A stretch of DNA of 64,000 nucleotides, from positions 21,189 through 85,188 of the forward strand of contig JAFRBX010000070.1 of the NCBI GenBank assembly GCA_017404665.1, in the 5' to 3' direction. This DNA comes from Ruminococcus sp. (GTDB lineage Bacteria > Bacillota > Clostridia > Oscillospirales > Acutalibacteraceae). The stretch's first letter is position 1; each line of letters starts with the position of its first letter. The notes beneath the pieces were generated by a model. That model saw only the letters and a program-made list of their open reading frames with translations, was not told where the DNA came from and ran no database searches. Position numbers and translations under genes: made by a program. This document shows positions 1 to 8,032 of this stretch, one piece after another.

Positions 1-341
1 ATATCCGCGACAAGGAGCAGCAGCTGCGCTGGTCGATCGCCCTGCCCCTGAAGAATACCGAGGTCAGAAAGGACCGCTTCGAGAAGATCAACGGCATGCC
101 GATCGAAAACTGCTTCAAAAAGAAGTGGAAGAAACTGATGGACAACGGTCTGGTAGTGGATAAGCCTATTCTAGGTTATCCCTCCTACACCTTGACGGAG
201 CTCGGCAAGTTCGTCGCCGACGAGTGCGCAGAGGAGTTCAACAGCAACGAGTTCCTGCCGTGGAAGCCCGAGGAATACATCCACGGCGAGCTGTTTCCGT
301 ATGACGACAACAGTACCGAGGACGCTCTCGGATTAATATAG
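1..341 (+). CDS. HemN/HemW-like radical SAM protein, 3' end only
   Basis: Open in frame from the left edge (first full codon at 3), so only about the last 112 residues are present and the radical SAM core lies outside the window. The visible part resembles the C-terminal winged-helix-like domain of HemN/HemW-type proteins: an R-x-x-R-F-E-K-I-N stretch, a helix ending in L-M-D-N-G-L-V and then the Y-T-L-T-E-L-G-K-F-V signature. It is followed after 11 bp by the tandem methyltransferase, so it heads or sits inside the operon that runs to 7790. HemN-like enzymes include coproporphyrinogen dehydrogenases, heme chaperones and class C radical SAM methyltransferases; which applies cannot be told from the tail. 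Confidence 0.5.
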   Translation, partial: IRDKEQQLRWSIALPLKNTEVRKDRFEKINGMPIENCFKKKWKKLMDNGLVVDKPILGYPSYTLTELGKFVADECAEEFNSNEFLPWKPEEYIHGELFPYDDNSTEDALGLI

Positions 342-352
342 GAGGTGCATGT

Positions 353-2422
353 ATGGAAGAACAGAACAGGGCGCTGTATGAAACGCCCACAGAAATCGAA
401 GTTACCGCCAAGGACAGTCTGGTACATGTCGGCAGTCTGGATTCCTTTGATATCACAAAGGGCGGCATCAAGGCAGGCAAGCTGCTGCTGAAATATCTGG
501 AAAACGGCAACAAAAACCTGCTCAATCAGGCGATCAAAACCTATGATAAGATCATCCCCGATGAAAACTTCGGCGGCGAGTATACGGCGCTGGAGTGGCT
601 GTGCAAATACTTTCTCGCCCCCGAGGAGGCTAAGCAGGATCTGCTGAGCCAGCCGCTGGTCAAGAGCTTTTTCGATGTGCTCAGCAAGGATAATTTTGCC
701 GACCTGAAAACATATATCCAGCTCAAATACCATATTGTAGAAGTGGACAAGAACGATATCGAGACCAAGCGCAAGCTTCGTTTCCTCGAAGATTTTATCC
801 TCTTCAACAATCCCGACCGCGAGCGCTGGGAAAAGACCCGTGAGAACATGCAGAAGTTCAACCTCCAAAAGGGCGAGCGCATCGCCGACGTCGGCTCCGG
901 TCCCGGCTACTTCTCCTTCAAGTTCGCCGATATCGTCGGCGACGAGGGCAAGGTCTACGCAATCGAGACCAACCCCATGCACCTAGACTTCCTCCGCGAT
1001 CATATCGCGAAGAACGATATCAAAAATGTCGACGTCGTGGTCAGCCAGTTCGAGGGCATCGGTCTTGATAAGGACGTAAGGGTGGACACCGTGTTCATCT
1101 GCTCTTTGTACCACAACGTTTACGCCGCTTTCACGGATTTTGAACGCGAGAAATTCGTCGGCAGCATCCGCAACGCGCTGGTCGACGGCGGCAAGCTGAT
1201 CATCGTGGACAACGATCTGGTCGACAGCTCCGAGTTGCCCTACCACGGTCCCTATATCAGCAAGACGCTCCTGACTTCTCAGCTGTTCCATTACGGCTTC
1301 AAGCTGATCGACAACTACCAGTTTACCCCGCAGCGCTATGTGCTGATCTACGAAAAGGTCGATATCCCGACCGATTTCAAGGGCAAGGAGAACAGCATCA
1401 ACGATCCCTGCCATATCCATGTCAACACCGAAGGCTCGCTGATCCGCTACCGCATCATCGGCACCTCCACCGCCGGCTATTCCGTCCGCGGCAAGGCTTG
1501 CGGCAGGGTGATGTACGACGGCTTCATGAACAACGACCGTGATAAGGTGCAGCAGGCGCACGATATGTTCGCCGAGCTGTGGCCGAAGGAGCGTATCGGC
1601 GACGACTATACCGCATTCATGTGGTTCTGTGAGTATTATCTCGCGGACGAGCAGACAAAAGCGAAGATGCTCTCCGACTATCGCGACAAGCTGTACTTCG
1701 ATTTCTTCGGCGGCAACGACTATGAAAAGCTAAAGAAATACCTGTACATCAAGTTTTATCTGGAGCACGAAGAGGCGGAGGACGCCGATATCGAGACCTG
1801 CTTCGAGTATGAGGGCAAGGATTTCCCCATCGGTACTCTGAACGAGTGGAACGAATACTTCGTGTTCAATAATCCGAACCGCGTTCTGTGGGAAAAGACC
1901 GATCAGATGCTCAGCCTGCTCGATATCAAAGAGGGCGAGAGCATCGCCGACCTCGGCTGCGGCGGCGGCTACTTCACCTACGAATTTTCCAAGATGGTAG
2001 GGAACAAGGGCACCGTTTACGCGACCGAGATCAACAAGGACGCGATGAAGTACCTCGACGCGCTGACGAGCACCTATAACGTCAAGAACATCAAGACGCT
2101 GGTCACCCGCATGAACGACTGCAAGCTCAAAGAAAACTCCGTCGACAAGGTCTTCATGTGCTCGATGTACCACGCGGTATACATCACCGATATCGAGTTC
2201 GTCAAGGACGAGTTCATCGCCAGCATCAAGAAGGGTCTGAAGCCCGGCGGTCAGCTGATCATCGTCGACAACGACGTGACCGACCGCTTCACCCCCTCGT
2301 ACTACGGCCCCGGCATCATGCCCGAGCTGATCATCTCTCAGCTTTCCTTCTACGGCTTCAAGCTCGTCAAGAAGGAGCAGCTCATTCCCCAGCGCTTTGT
2401 TTTGGTATTCGAAATGCAATAA
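353..2422 (+). CDS. Tandem-duplicated SAM-dependent methyltransferase
   Basis: A 689-residue protein made of two copies of the same ~350-residue unit. Each copy has a helical N-terminal part, a linker with F-N-N-P-(D/N)-R followed by W-E-K-T, and a class I methyltransferase fold. SAM-binding motif I is IADVGSGPGYF near residue 177 and IADLGCGGGYF near residue 531, and each copy continues through I-E/E-I acidic residues and GG-(K/Q)-LIIVDND. Both motif I sequences look intact, so both copies could bind SAM. The start follows an AGGAGGTG ribosome binding site at 340-347. The substrate is unknown. Coupling to the preceding radical SAM gene suggests joint modification of a protein or small molecule, which is inference. 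Confidence 0.75.
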   Translation: MEEQNRALYETPTEIEVTAKDSLVHVGSLDSFDITKGGIKAGKLLLKYLENGNKNLLNQAIKTYDKIIPDENFGGEYTALEWLCKYFLAPEEAKQDLLSQPLVKSFFDVLSKDNFADLKTYIQLKYHIVEVDKNDIETKRKLRFLEDFILFNNPDRERWEKTRENMQKFNLQKGERIADVGSGPGYFSFKFADIVGDEGKVYAIETNPMHLDFLRDHIAKNDIKNVDVVVSQFEGIGLDKDVRVDTVFICSLYHNVYAAFTDFEREKFVGSIRNALVDGGKLIIVDNDLVDSSELPYHGPYISKTLLTSQLFHYGFKLIDNYQFTPQRYVLIYEKVDIPTDFKGKENSINDPCHIHVNTEGSLIRYRIIGTSTAGYSVRGKACGRVMYDGFMNNDRDKVQQAHDMFAELWPKERIGDDYTAFMWFCEYYLADEQTKAKMLSDYRDKLYFDFFGGNDYEKLKKYLYIKFYLEHEEAEDADIETCFEYEGKDFPIGTLNEWNEYFVFNNPNRVLWEKTDQMLSLLDIKEGESIADLGCGGGYFTYEFSKMVGNKGTVYATEINKDAMKYLDALTSTYNVKNIKTLVTRMNDCKLKENSVDKVFMCSMYHAVYITDIEFVKDEFIASIKKGLKPGGQLIIVDNDVTDRFTPSYYGPGIMPELIISQLSFYGFKLVKKEQLIPQRFVLVFEMQ

Positions 2423-2455
2423 CATATATACAAATTTAAAGAAAGTAGGCGAATT

Positions 2456-3361
2456 ATGGATATCAACGTATCAAAAATCAGCAATCGTTCGCAAAATCCC
2501 GATAACTCTGTTTTTGAGATGAAGGGACAAAAGGGTATCGGCTGTCTGGTGGAGGGCTATAATACCCCCAAGGGCGGCAATTCTCCCGAATCCAAGGTGA
2601 CCAGGATCCTCGTAGAGAGCTTCATGAAGCGTCCCGCCATCAGCGCGGAGGCGATGAAGAACATCTTCGAGAGAGCCAACAGTGGTCTGATGGTCGGTCA
2701 GAGCCCTCAGTACCCGTCATACGCGTCCGCAAGCGCGGTGTTCTTCCTCAAAAACAAGTTCGTGTATGCCTCCGCCGGCGACAACGTGATCTTCCACTTT
2801 GTCAACGGGAAGATCGCCGATGTGTTCTGCAGCGATCCCGGCGAGGAGCCTCAGTATCTCGGCGTACCCGGCTATGCGGCGCCGAAGGTCAGCGATGAGG
2901 TTCCCTTTGCGAAGGGTACCCACACCTTCCTGCTTTGCTCCAGACCGTTTGCCGACGCGCTGGATGAAGAAGTTCTGGAGGGTTCCCTTTCCGCCAATAC
3001 ACATGTTTCTGAGAAGGGTAAGCAGACGATTTATGACGTCAAGTGCGACCGCTGGCTCAGAGAGCTCAAGGACAATATCCCGGGCTTCAACTCCGACGCG
3101 AATTACTCGGCGATCGCGTTCTCAATGCCGCCGAGAAAGAAATCCAAGCTCCTGCTGATCATCATCATCGTTGCTTTAGTATTGCTGCTCGGCTTAGGCT
3201 TCTTCTTCGCCAGCGGCGCCAAGAGAAGACCGCCTCAGAACGGCCCCGGTCAAGGTCAGGAAGAGATGCTCGGACCTAACGGCGAGCGTCCGCCCGAGCC
3301 GCCCGCAGGCGCTAAGCCCGGCGAGCAGCCCGAGCCTCCCACAAGACCTCCGCTCAACTAA
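2456..3361 (+). CDS. Membrane-anchored degenerate PP2C-like protein
   Basis: A 301-residue protein. Residues ~1-220 follow the PP2C phosphatase pattern: an R-x-x-N-x-D-like start (NRSQNPDN), a strand plus LVEGY where PP2Cs have DG, a core A-S-A-G-D-N-V, and a closing D-A-N-Y-S-A-I-A strand. Residues ~223-247 form one membrane helix rich in I, V and L, and the remaining tail is rich in Pro, Gly, Glu and Arg. The first metal-binding Asp appears replaced by Glu and the usual GG-H motif is absent, so it may be a pseudophosphatase that senses rather than catalyses. It lies 33 bp after the methyltransferase and 24 bp before the permease. The family call is from motif reading only. Confidence 0.55.
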   Translation: MDINVSKISNRSQNPDNSVFEMKGQKGIGCLVEGYNTPKGGNSPESKVTRILVESFMKRPAISAEAMKNIFERANSGLMVGQSPQYPSYASASAVFFLKNKFVYASAGDNVIFHFVNGKIADVFCSDPGEEPQYLGVPGYAAPKVSDEVPFAKGTHTFLLCSRPFADALDEEVLEGSLSANTHVSEKGKQTIYDVKCDRWLRELKDNIPGFNSDANYSAIAFSMPPRKKSKLLLIIIIVALVLLLGLGFFFASGAKRRPPQNGPGQGQEEMLGPNGERPPEPPAGAKPGEQPEPPTRPPLN

Positions 3362-3385
3362 GCGGCAACGATAAGAAGGTATATA

Positions 3386-5020
3386 ATGTTTATTGTCAAA
3401 TATGCTTTGAAAAGTATTCGCCGTTCGATCGGACGCAATATTCTCATAGGCATCATCGTGTTCATCATCGCGGTTTCCGCTTGCGTCGCTATGTCGATCC
3501 AGCAGGCGGCGCAGACCGCCGCCTCGAACAGCCTCAAGGGGATGAACATCACCGCGCAGATCAACATCGACCGCGGCTATGTTTATGATAAGGCGTCTGA
3601 GAATACGGGCTCTACGGATATGTCTGTGCTGATGCCTGAGATATCGGAGCTGAACAAGGAATATGCCCTTGATCTCAGCGATATGGAGGAATATCGCGAT
3701 ATTAAGAAGGCGGGTACGGATGAATCGATCGTCAAAGACTATTACTACAACGCTTCTATATCCATCAACGGCGACAGCATCGAAAAGTATGACCTCACGG
3801 CAAGCGCTTCGAACACCGCTGCCACCGAAGCGGCTGTTACGGTGGAATCTCCTACCGATCCTGCCGGCAACGTGGTAGAGATGCCCCAGATGCCTGTGAT
3901 GGAACAGCCGCAGGCGATGGAGCAGTCGGGCGACTTCTCTCTCGTCGGCTACAGCTCCTATCAGGCGATGGAGGACTTTGGCGAGGACGACGAGGAAAGC
4001 ACCTGTACCATGAAGGAAGGCGAGATCTTCGCGGACAACACCTCCGAGTATGTGTGTCTGGTCGAAGAGAGCCTTGCTACCTTCAACTCGCTTTCCGTTA
4101 ACGACGTTATTACGCTGGTCAATCCCAACAATGAGGAAGAGACCTATGATCTGACCATCGTGGGTATCTACAAGAACTCCTCCAGCAGCTCTGTAGACGG
4201 CGTCGATCCTCCCAACACGATCATAACAAGCTACGCTGTCGTCAAGGATATAGAGACAAATTCCGAAACGGTCAACAGCACCGCTTCTACTGCAGCGACT
4301 GCCGACAGCGACGATGATGAGAACGAGGACGCGCTGGTCAGCAAGTTCACCGGTACGTTCATCTTCGGCTCCGTCGACGACTATAACCAGTTCAAGGAAG
4401 AGGTCAAGGCGAAGGCGGAAAGCGCCGGTCTCGACGGCGATCTCTACATCGTCACCTCGAGCGATATCGCTTCCTTCAAGGCGGGTCTCAAACCCTTGGA
4501 GAACCTGAAATCCTTTGCGACGACCTTCCTGTATCTGACGCTCGCCATCGGCGCGATCGTTCTGATCGTGATCTCGGTCATCAGCATCCGCGACCGTAAA
4601 TATGAGATCGGCGCGCTCGCCGCGATGGGTCTCAAAAAGATGAAGCTGAGCATGCTGTTCATGATCGAGGTGCTGGCGGTCACGCTGATCGCGATCCTGA
4701 TCGGCGCTACGATTGGCTCCGTCGCGTCTGTCCCCGTGACCAATTATCTGCTCCAGTCGCAGGTAGAACAACAGGAGATGGAGGATCAGGCAAGCATCCA
4801 GCAGCCCCAGATGCCCGGCGGCGGCAGTCAGGAGCGTCCCGAGGACGGCGAGGTCATCGGCAAGGTCAATTACCTGACGCAGGTCGGCTTCTCGGTCGAC
4901 TTCATGGTCATCCTGAAAATGCTGCTGATCGGTATCGGTCTTTCGGTCGTATCCGGATTTACGTCCATCCTGTTTATCCTGCGGTATGATCCGAAGCAGA
5001 TACTCGCAAGCCGAGATTAG
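3386..5020 (+). CDS. FtsX/MacB-type ABC transporter permease
   Basis: A 544-residue membrane protein with one N-terminal transmembrane segment (~residues 15-37), a long extracytoplasmic region of more than 300 residues rich in Ser, Thr, Asp and Glu, and three C-terminal transmembrane segments. The motif I-R-D-R-K-Y-E-I-G-A-L-A-A-M-G follows the second helix, which is the hallmark of the FtsX-like permease domain. Such permeases couple ATP hydrolysis to events outside the membrane, such as export of peptides or lipids or activation of cell-wall enzymes. Its ATPase is the next gene, 11 bp away. The extracytoplasmic domain has no recognisable family signature, so the cargo is unknown. Confidence 0.85.
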   Translation: MFIVKYALKSIRRSIGRNILIGIIVFIIAVSACVAMSIQQAAQTAASNSLKGMNITAQINIDRGYVYDKASENTGSTDMSVLMPEISELNKEYALDLSDMEEYRDIKKAGTDESIVKDYYYNASISINGDSIEKYDLTASASNTAATEAAVTVESPTDPAGNVVEMPQMPVMEQPQAMEQSGDFSLVGYSSYQAMEDFGEDDEESTCTMKEGEIFADNTSEYVCLVEESLATFNSLSVNDVITLVNPNNEEETYDLTIVGIYKNSSSSSVDGVDPPNTIITSYAVVKDIETNSETVNSTASTAATADSDDDENEDALVSKFTGTFIFGSVDDYNQFKEEVKAKAESAGLDGDLYIVTSSDIASFKAGLKPLENLKSFATTFLYLTLAIGAIVLIVISVISIRDRKYEIGALAAMGLKKMKLSMLFMIEVLAVTLIAILIGATIGSVASVPVTNYLLQSQVEQQEMEDQASIQQPQMPGGGSQERPEDGEVIGKVNYLTQVGFSVDFMVILKMLLIGIGLSVVSGFTSILFILRYDPKQILASRD

Positions 5021-5031
5021 GAGGTGTGACA

Positions 5032-5721
5032 ATGGGTGTTATCGAATTAAAAAACGTAAGCTTCACATATCCTAATAATCCTGTTATCAAGAACATGGAC
5101 TATGAGTTCCAGCGCGGACTGGTGTACTGCATCACCGGTAAGTCCGGCGCGGGCAAAACCACCCTCCTTTCCATGCTTTCCGGTATTATGGATCCTACGT
5201 CCGGCTATATCGTCTATAACGGCTATCCCATCGACGAAAGCGACCGCTATGTTTATCGCAGCCGTGATGTCGGCGTTATCTTCCAGGAGTACAACCTGCT
5301 GCCGAAGTTCACTGTCAGAGAGAATATCCAGCTGTCGCTGGAGATCTCAGGTAAAAAGCTCTCGGAGCTCAACGGCTTCGGCACCTTCAGAAATAAAAAG
5401 GATTACATCGACCAGCTGATCCGCGAGGTCGGCTTGGATCCCGATGAGGTAGGCAACCGCCGCATTCTGCGGATCTCCGGCGGTCAGCAGCAGCGTATCG
5501 CCATCGCGCGCGCGCTGAGCTTCCAGCCCGGCGTTATCCTCGCCGACGAGCCTACCGGCAACCTTGATATCGACACCAGTATCGATATCATGAATGTTTT
5601 CCTGCATCTGGCGCATGAGCTGAACCGCTGTGTCATCATCGTGACGCACTCGCCCCAGATCGCGGATCTCGCGGACGTCCGGCTGGATCTGAAGCCGCTC
5701 TCCAAGTATAAGAGATTATAA
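5032..5721 (+). CDS. ABC transporter ATP-binding protein, LolD/MacB type
   Basis: A 229-residue ATPase with Walker A GKSGAGKTT, Q-loop FQEYNLLP, signature RISGGQQQRIAIARAL, Walker B VILADEPTGNLD and an H-loop VTHS. The EYNLLP and DEPTGNLD forms are typical of ATPases paired with FtsX/MacB permeases. ATG 5032 is chosen because AGGAGGTG at 5020-5027 sits at the right distance; an in-frame GTG at 5026 lies inside that site. It forms the energising subunit for the permease just upstream, probably as a dimer at the cytoplasmic face of the membrane. Confidence 0.92.
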   Translation: MGVIELKNVSFTYPNNPVIKNMDYEFQRGLVYCITGKSGAGKTTLLSMLSGIMDPTSGYIVYNGYPIDESDRYVYRSRDVGVIFQEYNLLPKFTVRENIQLSLEISGKKLSELNGFGTFRNKKDYIDQLIREVGLDPDEVGNRRILRISGGQQQRIAIARALSFQPGVILADEPTGNLDIDTSIDIMNVFLHLAHELNRCVIIVTHSPQIADLADVRLDLKPLSKYKRL

Positions 5722-5753
5722 GCGGACAGCTCCGTGAAAGAGGTGAATAAACC

Positions 5754-7790
5754 ATGCCAATGAGTGAATATGAGCTTTCCTTGGTCAACGAAGCCAAAAA
5801 AGGAAAGAAAAAATCTCTTGACAGATTATGCGACGCGTTCCATAAGCAGCTCGTCGAGGTAGTCGAAGGCGAGCTGGGCAGCCGCGATAAGGCGGAGGTC
5901 ATTCTCAACAGCGTTTTCGCAAAGATGAAAACGGAGATCAAAAGGGTACAGAATCCGGCAGAATTCGAGGGCTTGATCATTTCGATGACGGTCGCCGAGT
6001 GCGCAAATTATCCGCGCGGCGGCGGTGATCCGTCTGCAAGCTCTGCTGCTACCAGCTTTACGGAAGAGAAAAACGAGCGTGCCGAGGCACGCATGAACAA
6101 TCCTGAGCCTGCGTCTCCCGCTGTTGCCGCTCCGGCACCTCAGACGCCGCCTCCCGCTGCGGCACAGCCTGCAGCCGGTTGGCGCAGCAACGCGCAGCAG
6201 ATGAATCAGCCGAATCAGGCGCCTGCTCCGAGGCATTTTCGCCCCGAGGGCAATATCCCGAATCAGCCTGCGGCGCAGAACACCGCGCAGCCTGTGCAGA
6301 ACGTGAATCGTCCCGCTGCTCCGAACAGCAACTACCGTCCGGGTGTGCAGAATGGCGCACAGCCGGTGCAGAATCCGAACCGCCCTGCTCCTCCGAACAA
6401 CAGCTACCGCCCCGGTATGCCGAACGTTGCACAGCCGGTGCAGAATCCGAACCGTCCCGCTGCTCCGAATAACAGCTACCGTCCGGGGATGCAGAATGTC
6501 GCACAGCCGGTACAGAATCCGAACCAATCTGCGGTACCGAACAACAGCTACCGTCCGGGTGTGCAGAATGTCGCACAGCCGGTACAGAATCCGAACCAAT
6601 CTGCGGTACCGAACAACAGCTACCGTCCGGGCATGCCGAACGTCGCTCAGCCGGTACAGAATCCGAACCGTCCTGCGGCTCCGAACAACAACTACCGCCC
6701 GGGTATGCAGAACGTTGCGCAGCCGGTACAGAATCCGAACCGTCCTGCGGCTCCGAATAACAACTACCGTCCGGGTATGCAGAATGTTGCGCAGCCGGTA
6801 CAGAATCCGAATCAGCCTGTGTCGCCGAACAACTACCGTTCGGGTATGCCGAATGTCGCACAGCCGATACAGAACCCGTATCAGCAGGCACCCAGTCCCG
6901 GCTACGTGGCGGGAAGAACGCCTGTTTATCCTGTAGGTGACGACCTCAAGACCGAGCTGTTGGCGGAAGAACCCAAGACAGAGTTGATTGTTGAAAAGCC
7001 AAAGCCTGTTGCGGAACCCGCCGGTGTGTCCGCGCCCGCAGCGAAGCCCGAGCCCGTCGTGGCTCCGGTTCCTCCCGTACCGGAAAAGCCGGTCGAAGCG
7101 CCCGCGCCCGCAGCGAAGCCCGAGCCCGTTGCGGCTCCAGTGCCTCCGGTACAGGCAAAGCCTGTCGAAGCGCCCGTGCCCGCAGTGAAACCCGAGCCCG
7201 TCGCGATTCCGGTTCCTCCCGTACCGGAAAAGCCGGTCGAAGCGCCCGCGCCCGCAGCGAAGCCCGAACCTGTTGCAGAGCAGAAGCTTGAACCTGTATT
7301 CAAGCCCGAATCGGTGACCAATACTGCTGTTGCCGCACCGGTTCCCGCCCCTGCGCCTACACCCACGCCTGAATCCGTACCTGCTCCTGCGTCTGCTTCT
7401 GTGCCTGCTCCTGTGCCTGTGCCGACTCCTACTTCTACTCCTGCACCCGCATCTGTGACTGAGTCTGCAGCAACCGATGACACACCTAAGGTGGGCATGC
7501 TGGTCTGCACCAGAGGCGATGACGCCGGTAAAAATTTCCCGCTGAAGGCGGGCGTGAATCGAATCGGCGTCACGGACGATTGCGATGTTGTCATCAATGA
7601 CAATACACTCACGGCAAACCACAACTTCGAAGTCGTTTATGACGAAAGACGTGACAACTTCTCATTAAGACCCGGCAGGATGGCGTCCAAGCTGTTCCTG
7701 AACAATGAGTATGTCGATTCTTCGATCTTCATGCAGGCGCATGATACCATCAAAACCGGCAAATCGGAGTTCATGCTGGTAGTATTCTGA
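5754..7790 (+). CDS. Sigma-region-2-like / repeat-rich / FHA-like modular protein
   Basis: A 678-residue protein in four parts. Residues ~1-85 resemble region 2 of ECF sigma factors (LVNEAKKGKKKSLDRL, then a helix with A-E-V-I-L-N-S-V-F). Residues ~179-370 are eight 24-residue Asn/Pro-rich repeats. Residues ~430-500 are a second Ala/Pro/Lys/Glu 24-residue repeat, followed by low-complexity Pro/Ala sequence. The last ~100 residues have the FHA layout (LKAGVNRIGVTDDCDVVIND, then a conserved NH), but the Gly-Arg and Ser pair used for phosphothreonine binding is not kept. No membrane helix is seen. Last gene of the operon, followed by a hairpin at 7812-7844. It could be a cytoplasmic scaffold read by the PP2C-like partner; this is inference. 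Confidence 0.6.
   Translation: MPMSEYELSLVNEAKKGKKKSLDRLCDAFHKQLVEVVEGELGSRDKAEVILNSVFAKMKTEIKRVQNPAEFEGLIISMTVAECANYPRGGGDPSASSAATSFTEEKNERAEARMNNPEPASPAVAAPAPQTPPPAAAQPAAGWRSNAQQMNQPNQAPAPRHFRPEGNIPNQPAAQNTAQPVQNVNRPAAPNSNYRPGVQNGAQPVQNPNRPAPPNNSYRPGMPNVAQPVQNPNRPAAPNNSYRPGMQNVAQPVQNPNQSAVPNNSYRPGVQNVAQPVQNPNQSAVPNNSYRPGMPNVAQPVQNPNRPAAPNNNYRPGMQNVAQPVQNPNRPAAPNNNYRPGMQNVAQPVQNPNQPVSPNNYRSGMPNVAQPIQNPYQQAPSPGYVAGRTPVYPVGDDLKTELLAEEPKTELIVEKPKPVAEPAGVSAPAAKPEPVVAPVPPVPEKPVEAPAPAAKPEPVAAPVPPVQAKPVEAPVPAVKPEPVAIPVPPVPEKPVEAPAPAAKPEPVAEQKLEPVFKPESVTNTAVAAPVPAPAPTPTPESVPAPASASVPAPVPVPTPTSTPAPASVTESAATDDTPKVGMLVCTRGDDAGKNFPLKAGVNRIGVTDDCDVVINDNTLTANHNFEVVYDERRDNFSLRPGRMASKLFLNNEYVDSSIFMQAHDTIKTGKSEFMLVVF
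6288..6860 (+). repeat. Eight in-frame 72-bp tandem repeats
   Basis: Eight consecutive copies of a 24-codon unit of the type QPVQNPN-(R/Q)-(P/S)-A-x-PNN-(S/N)-YRPG-M-x-NVA inside the modular protein; the last copy lacks one codon, and a ninth partial copy follows. Some neighbouring copies are nearly identical at the DNA level, which points to recent slippage or unequal recombination. The unit has no charged residue except Arg. Confidence 0.95.
7041..7268 (+). repeat. Three-plus in-frame 72-bp Pro/Ala/Lys/Glu repeats
   Basis: Three full copies and a partial fourth of the unit AKPEPV-x-x-PVPPV-x-x-KPVEAP-x-PA. The sequence is unrelated to the preceding repeat block but the period is the same, 24 codons. 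It resembles the Pro-Lys/Glu spacers that span cell-wall or periplasm-like distances in other proteins. Confidence 0.9.
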
Positions 7791-7811
7791 TTTCAATCAT
7801 TCATTAATCCG

Positions 7812-7844
7812 CATGGGGCTGACTTTTCGCGAGTCAGCCCCATG
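7812..7844 (+). terminator. Strong hairpin after the modular-protein operon
   Basis: A perfect 13-bp stem (CATGGGGCTGACT with its complement) and a 7-base loop, 21 bases after the stop codon at 7790. There is no long T run, so it may work as a terminator or as a 3' stabilising structure. Confidence 0.7.
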
Positions 7845-7917
7845 ATGTTTCGAATAATCAAAGTATGCGCATTTTCACTAAATCCCGACATGAAATACTG
7901 ATTTTTGATATTTACAG

Positions 7918-7946
7918 TTGACAGAATTTGAGGATTATGCTATCCT
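7918..7946 (+). promoter_or_regulatory. Sigma-A promoter of the branched-chain/amide ABC operon
   Basis: TTGACA, 17-bp spacer, TATCCT. It lies 86 bp before the substrate-binding-protein start at 8033 and after the hairpin of the previous operon. Confidence 0.75.
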
Positions 7947-8032
7947 TTACAGGTACGTTCCCTGCTGTATCATATTATAAGAAAACGGCAGCGGATCACG
8001 TGAATTTTTGGATATTTTAAAAGGAGAAAACA

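Noticed and set aside
3194-5032. 612-residue minus-strand frame opposite the permease
   Set aside because: His/Arg/Asp-rich composition typical of a shadow frame; the plus-strand permease has clear motifs.
5826-7622. Long minus-strand frames opposite the repeat-rich protein
   Set aside because: They are shadow frames of the GC-rich repeats: the products are Arg/His/Ser/Gly-rich low-complexity with no start signals.
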